Positions 36,201-47,104 are shown, counted from the first letter of the stretch. The stretch is 64,000 bases of DNA from Microbotryum silenes-acaulis (GCA_003665825.1 QPFY01000021.1:1-64000); one strand, 5' to 3'. A program made the numbers and translations. The notes: generated by a model from the sequence alone, not told the origin.

Positions 36201-36540
36201 TCCTGTCGCCAGGAGAAGAGTATTCGCCCCATCTCAGTCCTCCCAAACGTGCGGCGCAATCGAACGCAGTTCCAGCGTTGGCCTGCATGCGCGGAGCGGT
36301 TGAGTAATCAGGCGCGTCGCCGGGCGGAGGTGGCTTGAACCAAGTGTGTGGAGTGCATGAAAAGAGGTGGCGCATAGGTGGATTGAGATTTGTGGCAGAC
36401 ATTGTAGCTGGTATTGGACCGTGCTGTTGACGTCGCTTTTAGTACCACCGTGCCACGTGCCCAGGCTACCAAGGCCCCAGGGGATCACAGTTAAATGACG
36501 AGCACGAGAGGGTAGCAAAGTAAAGCAAAGTTCCTGTTCG
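32774..36540 (-). mobile_element. FamX repeat unit, copy 3 (inverted)
   Basis: This is the reverse-complement relative of 7213-11045 and 17260-20594. On its 3' side similarity with copy 1 runs to caacaggcgcg (32775). On its 5' side similarity fades near 36540 (the ctgccgaacaggaactttgc region). The LINE has inserted directly at its 3' edge. Confidence 0.8.
33730..36402 (-). CDS. Predicted PD-(D/E)XK nuclease-kinase fusion protein (FamX), intact copy
   Basis: Five exons close exactly in frame: 36402-35683, 35597-35519, 35421-34670, 34584-33980, 33865-33730 (2292 nt, 763 residues), all introns GT...AG. Residues about 155-195 contain GDAILEIG (D167) and IAIEFKRG (E189, K191), the spacing and hydrophobic setting of a PD-(D/E)XK nuclease core. 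Residues 260-515 are a Ser/Thr/Pro-rich linker with a helical patch (QYSLLLQELARWVERYPG). Residues 598-763 are a minimal protein-kinase-like fold: glycine loop QVGTGSTADGYLA, Lys648 in YFLKLV, Glu661 in RETLF, catalytic loop HNDIRQGN (D734, N739) and FVDWG (D753) in place of DFG, ending 8 residues later, so most of the C-lobe is missing. Nuclease plus kinase-like combinations are known in Crinkler-type effector families; assignment here is by motif only. Confidence 0.72.
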
Positions 36541-37058
36541 GCAGATGGCTGCCAGGACCTTAGGCTGCCAAGGGCTGCCACTTCGGGGAAGGATCAGGAC
36601 AGCGCATGACAGCGCGCGAGCTCGCGCGAGAGCAGCTGGCCCCATGAGGCGGGAAGTAGGCGGGATGGGGTAATTACCAAATTCCAAATTCCAAAACCTC
36701 TGTATAGTTTCAAAGCTTTGCAGCACACTCGAGCGAGTTTTTGTTCAGTTTTAATCAATCAAAGTGGTACTTCAAAATGCGGCAACCAAAAGGTGAAAGT
36801 CGAGTGATCGTCCGAGCAGCTCCATCATCGCCGGCTTCGCTCCGTCCACCGCCAAGACGAGTCCGCCAGTCTTCCTCGAGTCCAGCTTCCTTTTTCGATG
36901 TTCTTGTTGAGTTCAGATACTCCTCGGGCCCCCACACACGAACGTAGCTGCACAAGGCGTCTTTTTCGACGAGTCTCTCAGCCCAATAAAGGTCGTAGTA
37001 CTGGATTAGAGACGAATTGCATACTGAGAATTTTTGAAAGGCCGAATATTCTATAGGT
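36541..37058. other. Spacer between FamX copy 3 and prefoldin gene
   Basis: Short ORFs only. A tandem ccaaattccaaattccaaaa patch lies at 36678-36697. The part from 36740 to 37058 is probably 3' flank of the prefoldin gene. No second gene is supported. Confidence 0.45.
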
Positions 37059-38037
37059 CACCGTTGTACTACAACTGCGAATGAACGAGACACAAAAATG
37101 GGGTGTCAGTCGATCGATAGATGTGATTGTACGAGGTGGTGGTCAACTGTCGCTCACTGTTGTTGTCCCTCTGCCAATCTGAAAAGCTCGTTTCCTGAAG
37201 GTCGACGACCATCGGGTATTCGGATCAGCACACCTCGAACCGGTTGGTTGGGCTTCCCATCATCCGAAACGAAACAAGCAAACGCGGACTCACCTTCTTC
37301 TTGTACTCCCCCAACAACGTCCCCAACACGCCCTTCAACTGTACCCCCCCAATAAAACAAACCCGCGATACGCCCCCGACAGATCAGCTCCGATCCCAAA
37401 ATCAAGTCACTCGGCAGGACGTCGACAAAAGCGTACCTGTTCCAACTGCGTCTTTAGAGCGGGCAAGACGTCGGCGACGGTACGTTCGACGAGGATTCCG
37501 CCTACGAGGCGAAAACATTTACGGTCCGGGGTTGTGGCGTTGGCTTCGGTGAGGGTTTCGATTACGAGACTGCGGGAGGGGGAGGAGGGGAGAGGGATTA
37601 GCGGGGGACTTTGGGGAGGGGAGGTAGTAGAGGGAGACGGTAGGACGTACCCATGTTCTTCGGCTTCTCGTTCCAGTTCTCCGATCTTCTGTTGACGGTG
37701 TAATGCCATGGCCGGAGGGGAGGTTCGAGACAAGTCAACGGCGTTAGCTCCCCACTCGTCGTTCTCTGGAGGTGGAGGATTAGGCGACCACGTGTATGAC
37801 GCACGCTTGCTAGAGCTTGTAGCTCCCCGGTCTTGTTCCTGAACAGAGCGTTGGCTTCTATAGACGTGATCGACCCGATATCAGAGAAAGGTGGGGTCCA
37901 CTTGAATCAGTAACCTGCTCCAGAGGACTCTTCGTCGCGACGAGGTCTGGGCGGCACGTACCCTGTTCTGTCAATGCTGGTGAAGACGTCGATGTGGAGG
38001 CCTTTGCGGTGGCGGGTGCTGTTGTTGGGGTGGACAT
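37059..38037 (-). CDS. PFD2/GIM4: Prefoldin subunit 2
   Basis: A beta-type prefoldin subunit; the hexameric prefoldin complex passes unfolded actin and tubulin to the cytosolic chaperonin CCT. Seven exons close in frame (38037-37962, 37857-37805, 37688-37651, 37569-37437, 37338-37294, 37194-37158, 37075-37059; 399 nt, 132 residues). Conserved text includes ELQALAS|KIGELE across an intron, then EEHGLVIETL, then RKCFRLVGGILVERTVADVL and PALKTQLEQ, the family signature, followed by the second coiled-coil LKGVLGTLLGEYKKK. The family has two long helices joined by a beta hairpin, matching this order. The last exon is 17 nt and gives the ending RDNNIVVQR. An alternative read-through end after the sixth exon is possible but fits the family less well. 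Confidence 0.93.
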
Positions 38038-38626
38038 GGTGGTGGTACGTGGACGGTGTGGGGGAGAGGATAGCGAAGAGGAGAGCTGCGCGAGGTGGAG
38101 GCGACGAGCCGCTCGCTCAAAGTCAAGAGGGCCGGTCCGAGCTCAAAGTGCGGGTCGGCTTGGGTCAGAGCCACTTTTCATTCGTACATGGTGTCTCGAC
38201 AACAACTCTCACTCTCACTGCTCTAATGGAACCGAAAGCGGGGATGTGAAGCAAGGCAGTGTTGGATTTTGCGACCCCCAAAACAAAAGAAGAAAAGAAA
38301 CAGCGCCAGGGACAAAACCGAGAATGATACGTAGCAAATTGCGCCGAGAGTAGTGCAGAGGGCAGAAAAGCCAGAAAAGCCTGGAGAAGCAAAGACGAGG
38401 CGAAGGAGAGGTAAAGAAACTCTCTAGGCGTGAGTAGAAGGGATGAGAGGGGTAACGGTGGTCCACGCGCGTTCGTCATAACAAGGGGATGGTGGGAGGA
38501 ACGAAAATATATTCTACTGCTGCTTCTAGGTTGCCAAATGTGTGTATGAAAAGACCGAGAGGTGGGACGACGTGGGTTGAGGGTGTCGAAAGCAGTCGAG
38601 TCGAGTCGAGCGCTGAGAATGTCGCT
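38038..38626. other. Intergenic: prefoldin promoter and desaturase 3' end
   Basis: No gene is seen. Both neighbours are on the minus strand, so this holds the 3' untranslated region of the desaturase and the promoter of prefoldin. A gtcgagtcgagtcgag microrepeat lies at 38595-38610. Confidence 0.6.
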
Positions 38627-40645
38627 TTAGTTGACCTCGACACCAGAGTCGCTCGGTGCGTCGGCGGGGACGACCTTCCTCGACGTCCTTCCCAAAGCAT
38701 CGCGGAAGAACACAACGTCGCCCTCGTCGTCAACGTATCGGCACGTCCTGAAGTTCTTCCACAACGACACGAACATGTTCTCGTCCGTCGACTGGTAGTG
38801 CTCGCCGAGGAACTCTTTGAGCGCCTCCGTAGCTTCCCAGGCATGGTAGTGAGGGATCTTGGAGCAGACGTGGTGCGCGACGTGGGTCTCGCAGATGCCG
38901 TGCATGAGGTAAGGGCCGACGGGGCCAAGCATGTTGCGGTCGATGGTGCAGATCGCGCCGCGCTGGAAGTTCCACTCGTTCGCGCGGTAGTGGGGCAACA
39001 TCGGGTCCGTGTGCTGCAGGTAGGTGATCATCACGAGCCAGTGGTTGACGAACAGGTACGGGATGCCGTAGTACTTGACGACGGCCGAAAAGCCGCCCAT
39101 CTTGAGTCCAAACCAGGTCAAGGCCGAGAGCATCACGATCAAACCGGCGTCCGAGATGAGGACCTGCTGGCGGTGGCGGGCGTCGAAGATGAGCGAGTTG
39201 GGGTCAAAGTCTGGTGGATGGGAGGGGGAAGTTCAGATCAGATGAAGGAGCGAGCGAGAAATCTTCGATGCGCTGCAACTCACGGTTCGTTCCCTTGGGG
39301 TACCAGTTCTGTCCGGAAGCGTTGCTGAACAAGTACGCGGGCCAGCCGAACAATTGCTGCACCAGGAGGTGGAACAAGCGGTACGCGGGTGCATCCTCGA
39401 GCAACTCGTCCAACTCGGCGCCGAGATTCTCGACAAAGACCTTGCGACCCGTACCGGCGGCCTTGGTGACTTTTTCGGACTTGGTCGCGGGGACAAAGAC
39501 CTCATCACGGGTCATGTGGCCCGTGGCGGCGTGGTGCTTGGCGTGCGAGATGCGCCACGAGTGGTAAGGGACAAGAACGAAGGAGTGCAGAACGAGCCCG
39601 ACGGTATTGTTGATGGTCTTGGAGGGGGAGAACGATTGGTGGCCGCCTAGAAGAGATGTGAGGATTTCCAGGGTCAGCTCATCTGTGAAATCGGGTCGGA
39701 GGATCCGCGGCGATCCCCAAGGGACCGGCCAGCACGGGCCAAGGCGTGGCGCAGAACTTACATTCGTGGGCTGTAGTAAGGGGCAGAGCATGGGGATGAA
39801 AGCGAAATGCATGATCAGCTCCAAGTACATTGGGCAGGAATCGCGAACATGTTTGATATGCGGTCCAAGAGGCGGCGTCGCGAGAGAAGAACTCCAACAA
39901 GGTGGGAAAAAAAATCTAGAATCGCGGCGATTGCACGCGGGACGGACAATGGAGAGCTTCAGAGACAGTCGGCCGCAGGGCCGTCGCCGCACAAGAGGCC
40001 CAGCGCGTGTCGTGTCAAGCATGGGCCGCCCCCGTGGTTATCGCGGAGACAGCGCGGTGGGTCTTTGAAGGTCGCGCCCCGAACGGCCGGCGCCAGCGGC
40101 GAGCGGCCAAGCACTAAGGCGACCCAAGGCCACCCGGAGAAACGATACCCAACGAGAACGGGCGAAATGGACCCGAATCAACCCGTAGACGCGGTGTCGC
40201 CCCAAGAGAGCGAGAGGAGAGAAGTGGATACAGCACAAGGTAAAGATGAAAACGGACCAATGATCCAAATGCCGGTCATGACCCAACCGGCGAGGATCCA
40301 GTAGACGGACCAGGCCGCCCACTTGGCGACGACGCCGGCCGCGCCTTGGAGCTGCGTGCCGTTGCTACCGAACAGAATGTCGATGTGGGTCGCGGCGTAG
40401 AAGAGAGCGGCGAGCATGGAATAGTCGGCCACGACGTAGGTCGATGACCGCAGCGCCGAGCGCTCGAAGCAGTGCGCCGGAATCGCGCCCAACACGTCCT
40501 TGACGGTGAATTGCGGAGGCGTGAAGGGCGGGAAGTCGCCATAGGTCAGTTCGTCCGAATCGCTCGACGACGTGATGGACGCCGCGTCGTCGTTCTTGTC
40601 GACCTTGTGTACAACACGTTGGCGGAGGGCGGCGGAGGAAGACAT
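38627..40645 (-). CDS. FAD2: Delta-12-type fatty acid desaturase (oleate to linoleate)
   Basis: A membrane-bound endoplasmic reticulum di-iron desaturase that introduces a second double bond into oleoyl lipids. Four exons close exactly (40645-40258, 39770-39762, 39646-39284, 39210-38627; 1344 nt, 447 residues). The three histidine boxes are present: AHECGHQ, HAKHH and HVAHH. Box one is assembled across two introns with a 9-nt exon supplying His-Glu and the first base of Cys. Hydrophobic segments surround VYWILAGWVMTGIWII and later DAGLIVMLSALTWFGL. Delta-12 and delta-15 fungal desaturases are close relatives, so exact specificity is inferred. Length matches fungal FAD2 proteins. Intron 1 (487 nt) is much longer than the others in this window. 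Confidence 0.93.
39762..39770 (-). other. 9-nt microexon of the desaturase
   Basis: The exon CCCACGAAT lies between acceptor ...TACTACAG and donor GTAAGTT. With G from exon 1 and GC from exon 3 it gives Ala-His-Glu-Cys, the start of the essential first histidine box. Skipping it would keep the frame but delete the box. Confidence 0.88.
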
Positions 40646-42441
40646 GGTGGAAGAAGTAGGGTGGGTAGGAGAGCGAAAGGAGGAGGAGGGGAGGAGGGGA
40701 TGGGGGAGGGAAAGGCAGAGAGATGGGGCGAGCGAAAGAAGACCGTGCCAAGTGTGGCGGTACGGAGCACCCCGCGCCACGTACTATTATTTAGTTTTGG
40801 GGGCGGCCCGGGTGAAACGTGCTATCGCAACCGGCGACGCGTGGACGCGGTTGCGCGCGACAAATTCCGGCGTTTCAGCAGGCTCGCGGCTCGTCCTAGG
40901 GCACGCGGGTCTTCTGTGGGGTGATAATCGTGGGTTGGAGTCGAATCCGCCGATCATGAAAATCTTCTTGGTAGTTTCGGGTGGACCGCAACGGAAGAGA
41001 AAAAAAAGCCCGGGACGTTCGCTTTTCCAGGCCTGGAAGGGGAAGTCCGGCGGTAATGAAATCGGGTTCGCCGCCGACCGTCGCCCGCGCGAGAAGAAAA
41101 GGTGGTGTGAAACGCGCTGGCTATCAGATTCGTCGGATCTTCGTTCTTTCAGTTCCATCTTCTCTCCTCTTTTTTATTTATTTATTTGATAGATTTCAAT
41201 AGCAGTATAATTCTATTAATACCTAGAAACCTTTGGAAAAGTCGGAGGGAATGCAGTTAAGCACACTGGCTAGGCCAGTAGTGTAGGACTCATCGACCCT
41301 GAATCAGAATCAATCATACCCACTTGATTTACAGAGACACCCGCGCTCTGGACGCTACAAGGCCTTCCTCTTTCTAGTCGTACGGCTGTGAGCTAGTGGC
41401 GAGTGGCGTCGACGACTCGGCAGCACCGATTTCCGCCGTCGATGTGCGAAGAAAAATTCAGACGTGTTCCTCCCGTTTGTACTTCTGCCGCAAAAGAGAA
41501 GATGTTCTCGCGGACATCACCGAGCTGGTGGTGCAGCACTCTTGACCCGTCGTACAGGTTTTTTGATGTTCAGAAGCAGCCGCTCGTCGAGAGCAGCATT
41601 TACGGCGGATCTGGTTGGCGCGAACGGGCGGCAATAACCGGTTTCGCTTATGTGCTCTGTAGGCGGAACCTCACTTGATCTTGGCTAGTCGGGTGGACCA
41701 TACGATCGCCTCATTAATAAACTCAGGACGTGATGTTCCGCGAGCGCTAATTCGCCACGCCATATTTTAAGCATACCAGGCGCATACACCCAGCTCCGCC
41801 TGCGCGTGCGACGCCACACTTCGTCGCGCTTCGGCCATCGCACTCCGACCATGCCCGACCAGGGACTCGGGAGGCTGCCAGCGACGAGGTTCGGCTTGGC
41901 CTAGGCTTTGAACCTATCTTTTGCCATTTTCAACAAGGGTGGCATCGGCGAATTCAAAAATTAGACCTCCCTTGTTTAACAAAATGTACTGGGATCCCTT
42001 AAAATGAATTGTAAGTGAACGTGAGATGCGAGCTGCAATTCGCCACTGCTTCCTTTGGATCAGTCAAGCTTGCGCTCGAAAGCCCTCGGAGCAGGACTGG
42101 ACGGGATCCGGCCGTAACTCACGGCTCGGGCAGCAGCTTCTCACGATCGGACCTGGGTTTCAACGGGTCGCATGTCTGGAAATGTGATGTTCGTTCTACC
42201 TTTCAGCGCGTGACGTACTACTCAAAGTAGGCAGCACGAAGAAAGACAAGAGCCTTTTTGCCACTCGAGCGAAGAGCGATCCGACCGAGACTGAATTGAG
42301 CGAACAGAGATTGATCTTGATAAATGGAATGGAATGGCAACAACAAGGCCCAAAAAAATACACTGCGGATAAAGCAGAAAGCAGTTGTTGATACAACAAA
42401 GCACACGAACCGAATTGAAGAACCCTTCCACCTCCCGTCCA
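40646..42441. other. Desaturase promoter region and gene-free stretch
   Basis: A pyrimidine-poor run (40655-40720) lies just upstream of the desaturase start. I see no convincing gene; the short ORF at 41403-41678 has no recognisable feature. A 5S-rRNA-like patch lies at about 41250-41320 (see findings). Confidence 0.5.
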
Positions 42442-44122
42442 CTACGACCGCTGATCCGTATTCCCACTCGTCGAATTCCAATACCCCCACCAACCCTTCC
42501 CACCCGCCGCAGTTCCATTCCCTCCATGTCCATCCTTTGCTACGGTGGCCGAGTTCCCAACGCCCAACCGTTCCTGCTGTTCCAACAGCTTCCTCATCGC
42601 CCCACTCTCGTTCCGCTGATGACCTCTCGTCGTCGAACGATCCCCACCCCTTCCTCCTTCATTCTGATGAGGCTCAGCGAAGATCATGGAGCTGTCGCGC
42701 GTGAGACTCGCCATGGCCGTTTTGGAATGGATGCGATTTGCTGAGTCGGGGAGACGGAGGGAAACGCTGGAAGAACGGCGTCGGTGGTGCGTGGTTAGGG
42801 AAGGACGGACAAGCAGTTCGGGAAGGAGTTCGTTCTCTTCCCTTTCTACTTGGGGAACGGGTGAAGGGTTTGTAGATCTGACAGGACCGGGAGAGAATGA
42901 TGTGTCGGATATTGAGATAGAGGCGGAGGAGTCGGCGATGAGGCGGATTTGGTACGTGTTTGCTCGGATCGGAGTGGCGAAGGGGGACACCTCGTTCGAG
43001 GTTAGTGATCGGGTGTTCATGGTCCTTCGGCCGAGGGGCGAAGGCGTTGTCGGACGGCAGTCGTATTCGTCCAAGTGACCTAGTCGAGGTGAGCCGTGGA
43101 GTTCTGAAGATGCGCAAGGTGGCAAGGGCGAGTACGACTCACATTCGAACGAAGTGTCGGCGAGCGATGACGGTGCCGTCGAGGTGGGTGAACCTGGGGA
43201 GAAGGAGAACGAGTTGTCGGTGGATGAGGTGGGTGATTCAACCGGGTCCGTGTGAGGGGGTGACCATGGTCGATCCGCCGACGTCCTCAATGATGTCGAA
43301 GCAAGACTGGGTCGAGACTGGGCGAAGGACGATGTTGAAGGTGAAGACGAGATTGTGCGAAGGAGCGCCGAGGCACGAGAGGGCAGTGTGGAGGAGATAG
43401 GGGCGGATGGAAGCTCGGGTGTGGGTGAAGATTTCCGTGCATTCGTTACAGCCAAGATTGGGCTTCGGCCCCTATCGAATGTGGACCGTCGATCCTGAGT
43501 CCAGTCGGGTAAGCCCTGCAGCCCGTCCCCTTCCTCCGTCGATACCTTGGGAGCCTGCAGCTTGCTTCTCAGGGATTCGACCGACCTCGAAGACCCAGTT
43601 CCGTCGTGTTTGACTCCCCCGGAGAAGCTGGTTGGGTTGGAGGGAAGCATCAACAAAGCCTTCGAGTCGTTACGACGGTGCAGTGTCGACGAAACGGACG
43701 ACGATCCATGCAGCACGAACGCTTCGACGTGATTATCCAGATGGCTCAGGTCCGATTCGGTCATGCTGAAGCGTTCAAAGACGGGTCGTAAATCTGTGCT
43801 TGTGGACTTGTGGATCGAGTCGTCGCTAAGGCTGCATATGCGTTCGATCGCCCTTCGTGTCGATCGTGTGGACGCGAGGAGCGATCGGGATGTCTCGAGG
43901 ATCCTGGATAGATTCCGAGCACTGCGAGGTCAGTCATCCTTATTACATGGACCAGCTCAATCTTGAATCTACTGACTGTGACGTCCTCAGAATCAGAGAG
44001 TCGAGCGGATCGCCGTCGTCAAGGTCGGTCATGGCCAACTTGGTCTCCTCACGTGCTTCGAAGCGCGCCTTCGGGTCATCGAAAGCCCCCCTTGAAGTCA
44101 TAGATGCGAGTGTTGTGGTCAT
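42442..44122 (-). CDS. Ser-rich hypothetical protein
   Basis: A 1.5-kb open frame forms the main exon (43921-42442). A 61-nt intron (43982-43922) joins it to a first exon from the ATG at 44122 (MTTTLASMTSRGAFDDPK...), giving 1620 nt and 539 residues in frame; the donor GTCACA is unusual. The N-terminal 100 or so residues look folded (ARNLSRILETSRSLLAS, then IERICSLSDD). The rest is Ser/Pro/Thr-rich and probably disordered, with a basic patch HHRRRSSSVSLRL and a C-terminal MRKLLEQQERLG helix ending in Gly/Trp-rich text. No family is recognised. It could be a regulatory or cytoskeletal scaffold of the kind fungi have in number, but that is speculation. Confidence 0.55.
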
Positions 44123-44991
44123 ACACGTGCCTGCTCTGTGTTGTAGTGTTGAAGATCCGATGGAAGTGCTCGCAAGTCGTGCTGTTGTCAGCCTGCTGAG
44201 GCTGGACTCCTCGCAGCGTCGCGGGTGGGGAAGTGCTCGCTCGAGCGAGGTCGTGCCTGGGTCAGGGGGACGATGCTACAAGATGTAAGCGAGACCGAGT
44301 GAAAGTAACAGGCTGCCGAGCGCTGGATGAATGTGCCAGGATGGACGAGGTTGGTGATATAATGTCCGGTGCGGTTGGGTCGCGGGAATGACTGTGAACG
44401 AGGTCGATGACTTGTGACGGCGCGCGCGTACACGTTGGTACGAGTGAGGGCGTTGGGTCGACCGGGGGAGGGGAGATGTGAGTCGCACCGAGACGTCGAG
44501 GTGTGACGAAGCGTGATAGGCGTCCTTCACCCCAGAGAGGATGGGAACAAAGGGTGCAACCAACGAAGCCGATAGGAGACGAGCACGAAGCGATGAGCGT
44601 GTGAAGGCTTCGATACTCGACCCTCAGGGGCAACAAACGCACGGACCCGCTTGGACCGGGCGCCAAACCCGGTGACACGCCTGCGCACACGCAGCGCACC
44701 CCCACGCGTTCACGCCCGCGGCTCAGGCCAAAGTCACGTGCTGGCTTCGGCGCCCGTCGAACCCCGGCCATCGAAGCAGCAACTCAAGATCCAATCGGCA
44801 CTTCATCATCATAGTCCAAGCTGTCTTAATGTCCAATAGTCCAATATCAAGTTGACGAAGTAGTAAGTGGAAGCGTCTTTAGCCTAAGCGCGGTGCTGAT
44901 TTCGAGGTTCCTGCTTCCTCGGAAAAACGCAGCAACACATATTTATTCGCGAAAATTCCGACCGTTCTGAGATTTGTCAACGCACTTTGAC
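44123..44991. other. Upstream region of the Ser-rich gene; no gene supported
   Basis: A 169-codon minus-strand ORF (44262-44771) is open but Pro/Ser/Arg-biased without recognisable sequence. It ends in the region expected to be the 5' untranslated leader of the neighbour, so I treat it as chance. Confidence 0.4.
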
Positions 44992-45330
44992 TCATGCATC
45001 AGTCCTAGCTCGATCGTATGCAAAAGCCAAGTACGCAGTATAGCCTTGGATCACATCATATTTACCCGCTTCGAGTTCTTGTATGTCCGTTGAAAGCGTT
45101 TCTGTGAGAAATGCGGGAAGATCATGCCAATTGGCAGTCCGAGAAGACAGCCTCACCTGCCATGTATGACACTTGTTCAGCTCACCGGTTTCAATCTTGA
45201 CCGTGATCGCATGAAGACTAAATGGCTGGAGAGGACTTGCAGAAACAAGCGTTTCCGTCATGGGTGTGACCAAGAAAGAAGGTGAGCTAGTAATAGAGCC
45301 TAGGATCAGACGGCGCCGCCGAGGCGGCAC
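44992..45330 (-). CDS. Small hypothetical protein (112 residues)
   Basis: A single open frame begins MPPRRRRLILGSIT and ends QGYTAYLAFAYDRARTDA. The middle (HAITVKIETGELNKCHTWQVRLSS) alternates like beta strands and the end looks helical. No family is recognised. It ends about 190 bp from hAT copy 2, so it may be a truncated host gene. Confidence 0.35.
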   Translation of the reverse strand: MPPRRRRLILGSITSSPSFLVTPMTETLVSASPLQPFSLHAITVKIETGELNKCHTWQVRLSSRTANWHDLPAFLTETLSTDIQELEAGKYDVIQGYTAYLAFAYDRARTDA

Positions 45331-45509
45331 CCTTGTGTAACTTCCATGCTGTTGTGCTATAGGCTACCTTGACCGGACGGTACAAAATTTCCCAGTCTCG
45401 TCACATTGGAATCCAAAGCTTCCGGCAATCGAAAGACTTGCCGCAGGGGCCTAAGTGGCGCAAGGTGGCGCGGCTGGAGTTGCTGGCATCCGAGACCGGA
45501 GTTCTGCGC

Positions 45510-45517
45510 CGCATCTG
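45510..45517 (+). repeat. 8-bp target site duplication of hAT copy 2, left
   Basis: cgcatctg is repeated exactly at 49367-49374 just outside the other end. Confidence 0.95.
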
Positions 45518-46832
45518 CAGGGCTTCGCATTAGATCAGATAGATGCCTATCTATATCTACACCTCCTATAACTATCGTTCATCTATCTATATGGCCATAG
45601 ATCATAGATAGACAGATACGCTTGGACGTAACTACGCAGATATCTAAAGCATCTGCCAGGAATACACATTGAGGAGACAGGTTGTCCATGGTCAGAGGGG
45701 TTCAAGCATATTCAAGAAGCATATCCGCTTAAGTTTCCAAGACCTTATCAAGTCATTGGCTTGGCTCCGAACGGTGGCGGTGAGACACTGCAGAGGCCGC
45801 CCTCCCGGCTGCCCGTTGTGCCCTACTAGTTCGGTCGGCTTCTATCTCGGAAGCGAAGCAAAACATTGCCTATCTTGAAGGCATGAGGCCTTAGACCTGA
45901 GCTCCTGAAAGGAAATGAGCAAATGAGCCAGAAGATTTTGGAGTCCGCATATTGCCACTGGTCGTCTGCCGGTTTTACCTCTCCCCTTTCTAGTACCTCC
46001 CCGTCTTCTCCCTCTCTAGCTCATAAATCCCCAAACTCCTCATCTTGCTACAACATGACTACTCCTACTGCCGCAGAAGATCTTGTCGCCACTGTCTTCA
46101 GCACGGAGGCGGAAGCAAAAATGTTCTACACCGAGCTTCGGTCTGCTGGCCCCGAAGACCGATTGCAAGCGAGGTGCGCCGACGTTGCTCGGCGGGCCTT
46201 CCTTTTCTCCCGGACCTCGGGAAAGTGGGATCATTTCGATGTCGTCGTGTTTCGATCGAATGGCAAATTGAAGATCCGAGCAACGTGCAAGACTCGTCCA
46301 GCCTCTCATTGCGAAACTGTTGACTTCGAGACCGCACACCAACACGGCGTATCGAACTGGAACAGGGGCATCAAACAATGCCTGGCATCCAGGGGGGAAG
46401 GGGTGAACACGGTTAGTTCGCTTGAAATAATGTTTGCAGGCTGTTACAGCAGGTCACTAAAGATTTTTCTGTCTTGTACTTTCAGAACGTGTAACCATTG
46501 CTTTCTGCTGCAATCTTCGACAATGCGTTGTTCAGGGACCCGAGATGCGAGTTCGCTGCTTCGCCCACATTCTCCAGCTAGTGATGGGCGCACTTTACGC
46601 TGCCTTTTCCATGGCCCCTGCTCGTCCGCCTACTCCTCGGGCACGCAAGAACACGACTGGCAAGCATATATCTGCTTTCGACGGTCATCCCAACGTCGAA
46701 GATGATTCGGATGCTGAAGATCAGAGGATCGACGACGAGATTGCTCAAGCTCTGTCCATTGCGACTGCCTCTGGTGACTACGACATTTCAGCATTGGAAT
46801 TTACGGTGAACAATTCGAAGACTTGCTTGAGA

Positions 46833-47104
46833 TGTCGTATGAGTGATGCAGGCGGAAGCTAGGCGCGCGGGTGCTTAGGCTGGAGTGTGGGCGCACAGCT
46901 GAGGGTTGGCTGAGGCCAGGTGGATGGCTGGATTAGGAAGGAGGTTCGCTTAGCGACAGAGGCTTTTCTTAGTTGCATCTTGGGGCTACTCTCTTGTTCT
47001 TCTTCTCATCACTTGATCTTACAACTTCGTGGTCCTGACTTTGGCGTGTTATCACAACGCATCTCTGCGCCGCTTAGGAGCGCGAGACTATCAAATTCAC
47101 AACA
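46833..47104. repeat. Solo LTR in hAT copy 2, 5-bp duplication tgaga
   Basis: The insertion is absent from copy 1. It starts TGTCGTATGAGTG and ends TTCACAACA. tgaga flanks it at 46828-46832 and 47105-47109. Its 272 bp with TG...CA ends and a 5-bp duplication fit a solo LTR. It has no obvious similarity to the LTR at 31896. Confidence 0.93.

Noticed and set aside
39204..40022. 272-codon minus-strand ORF taken as a complete desaturase exon
   Set aside because: Its first part is intron read-through. Splice signals and the 9-nt microexon give the correct histidine box and an exact frame.
44262..44771. 169-codon minus-strand ORF upstream of the Ser-rich gene
   Set aside because: Biased Pro/Ser/Arg composition, no recognisable motif, and position in a probable leader.
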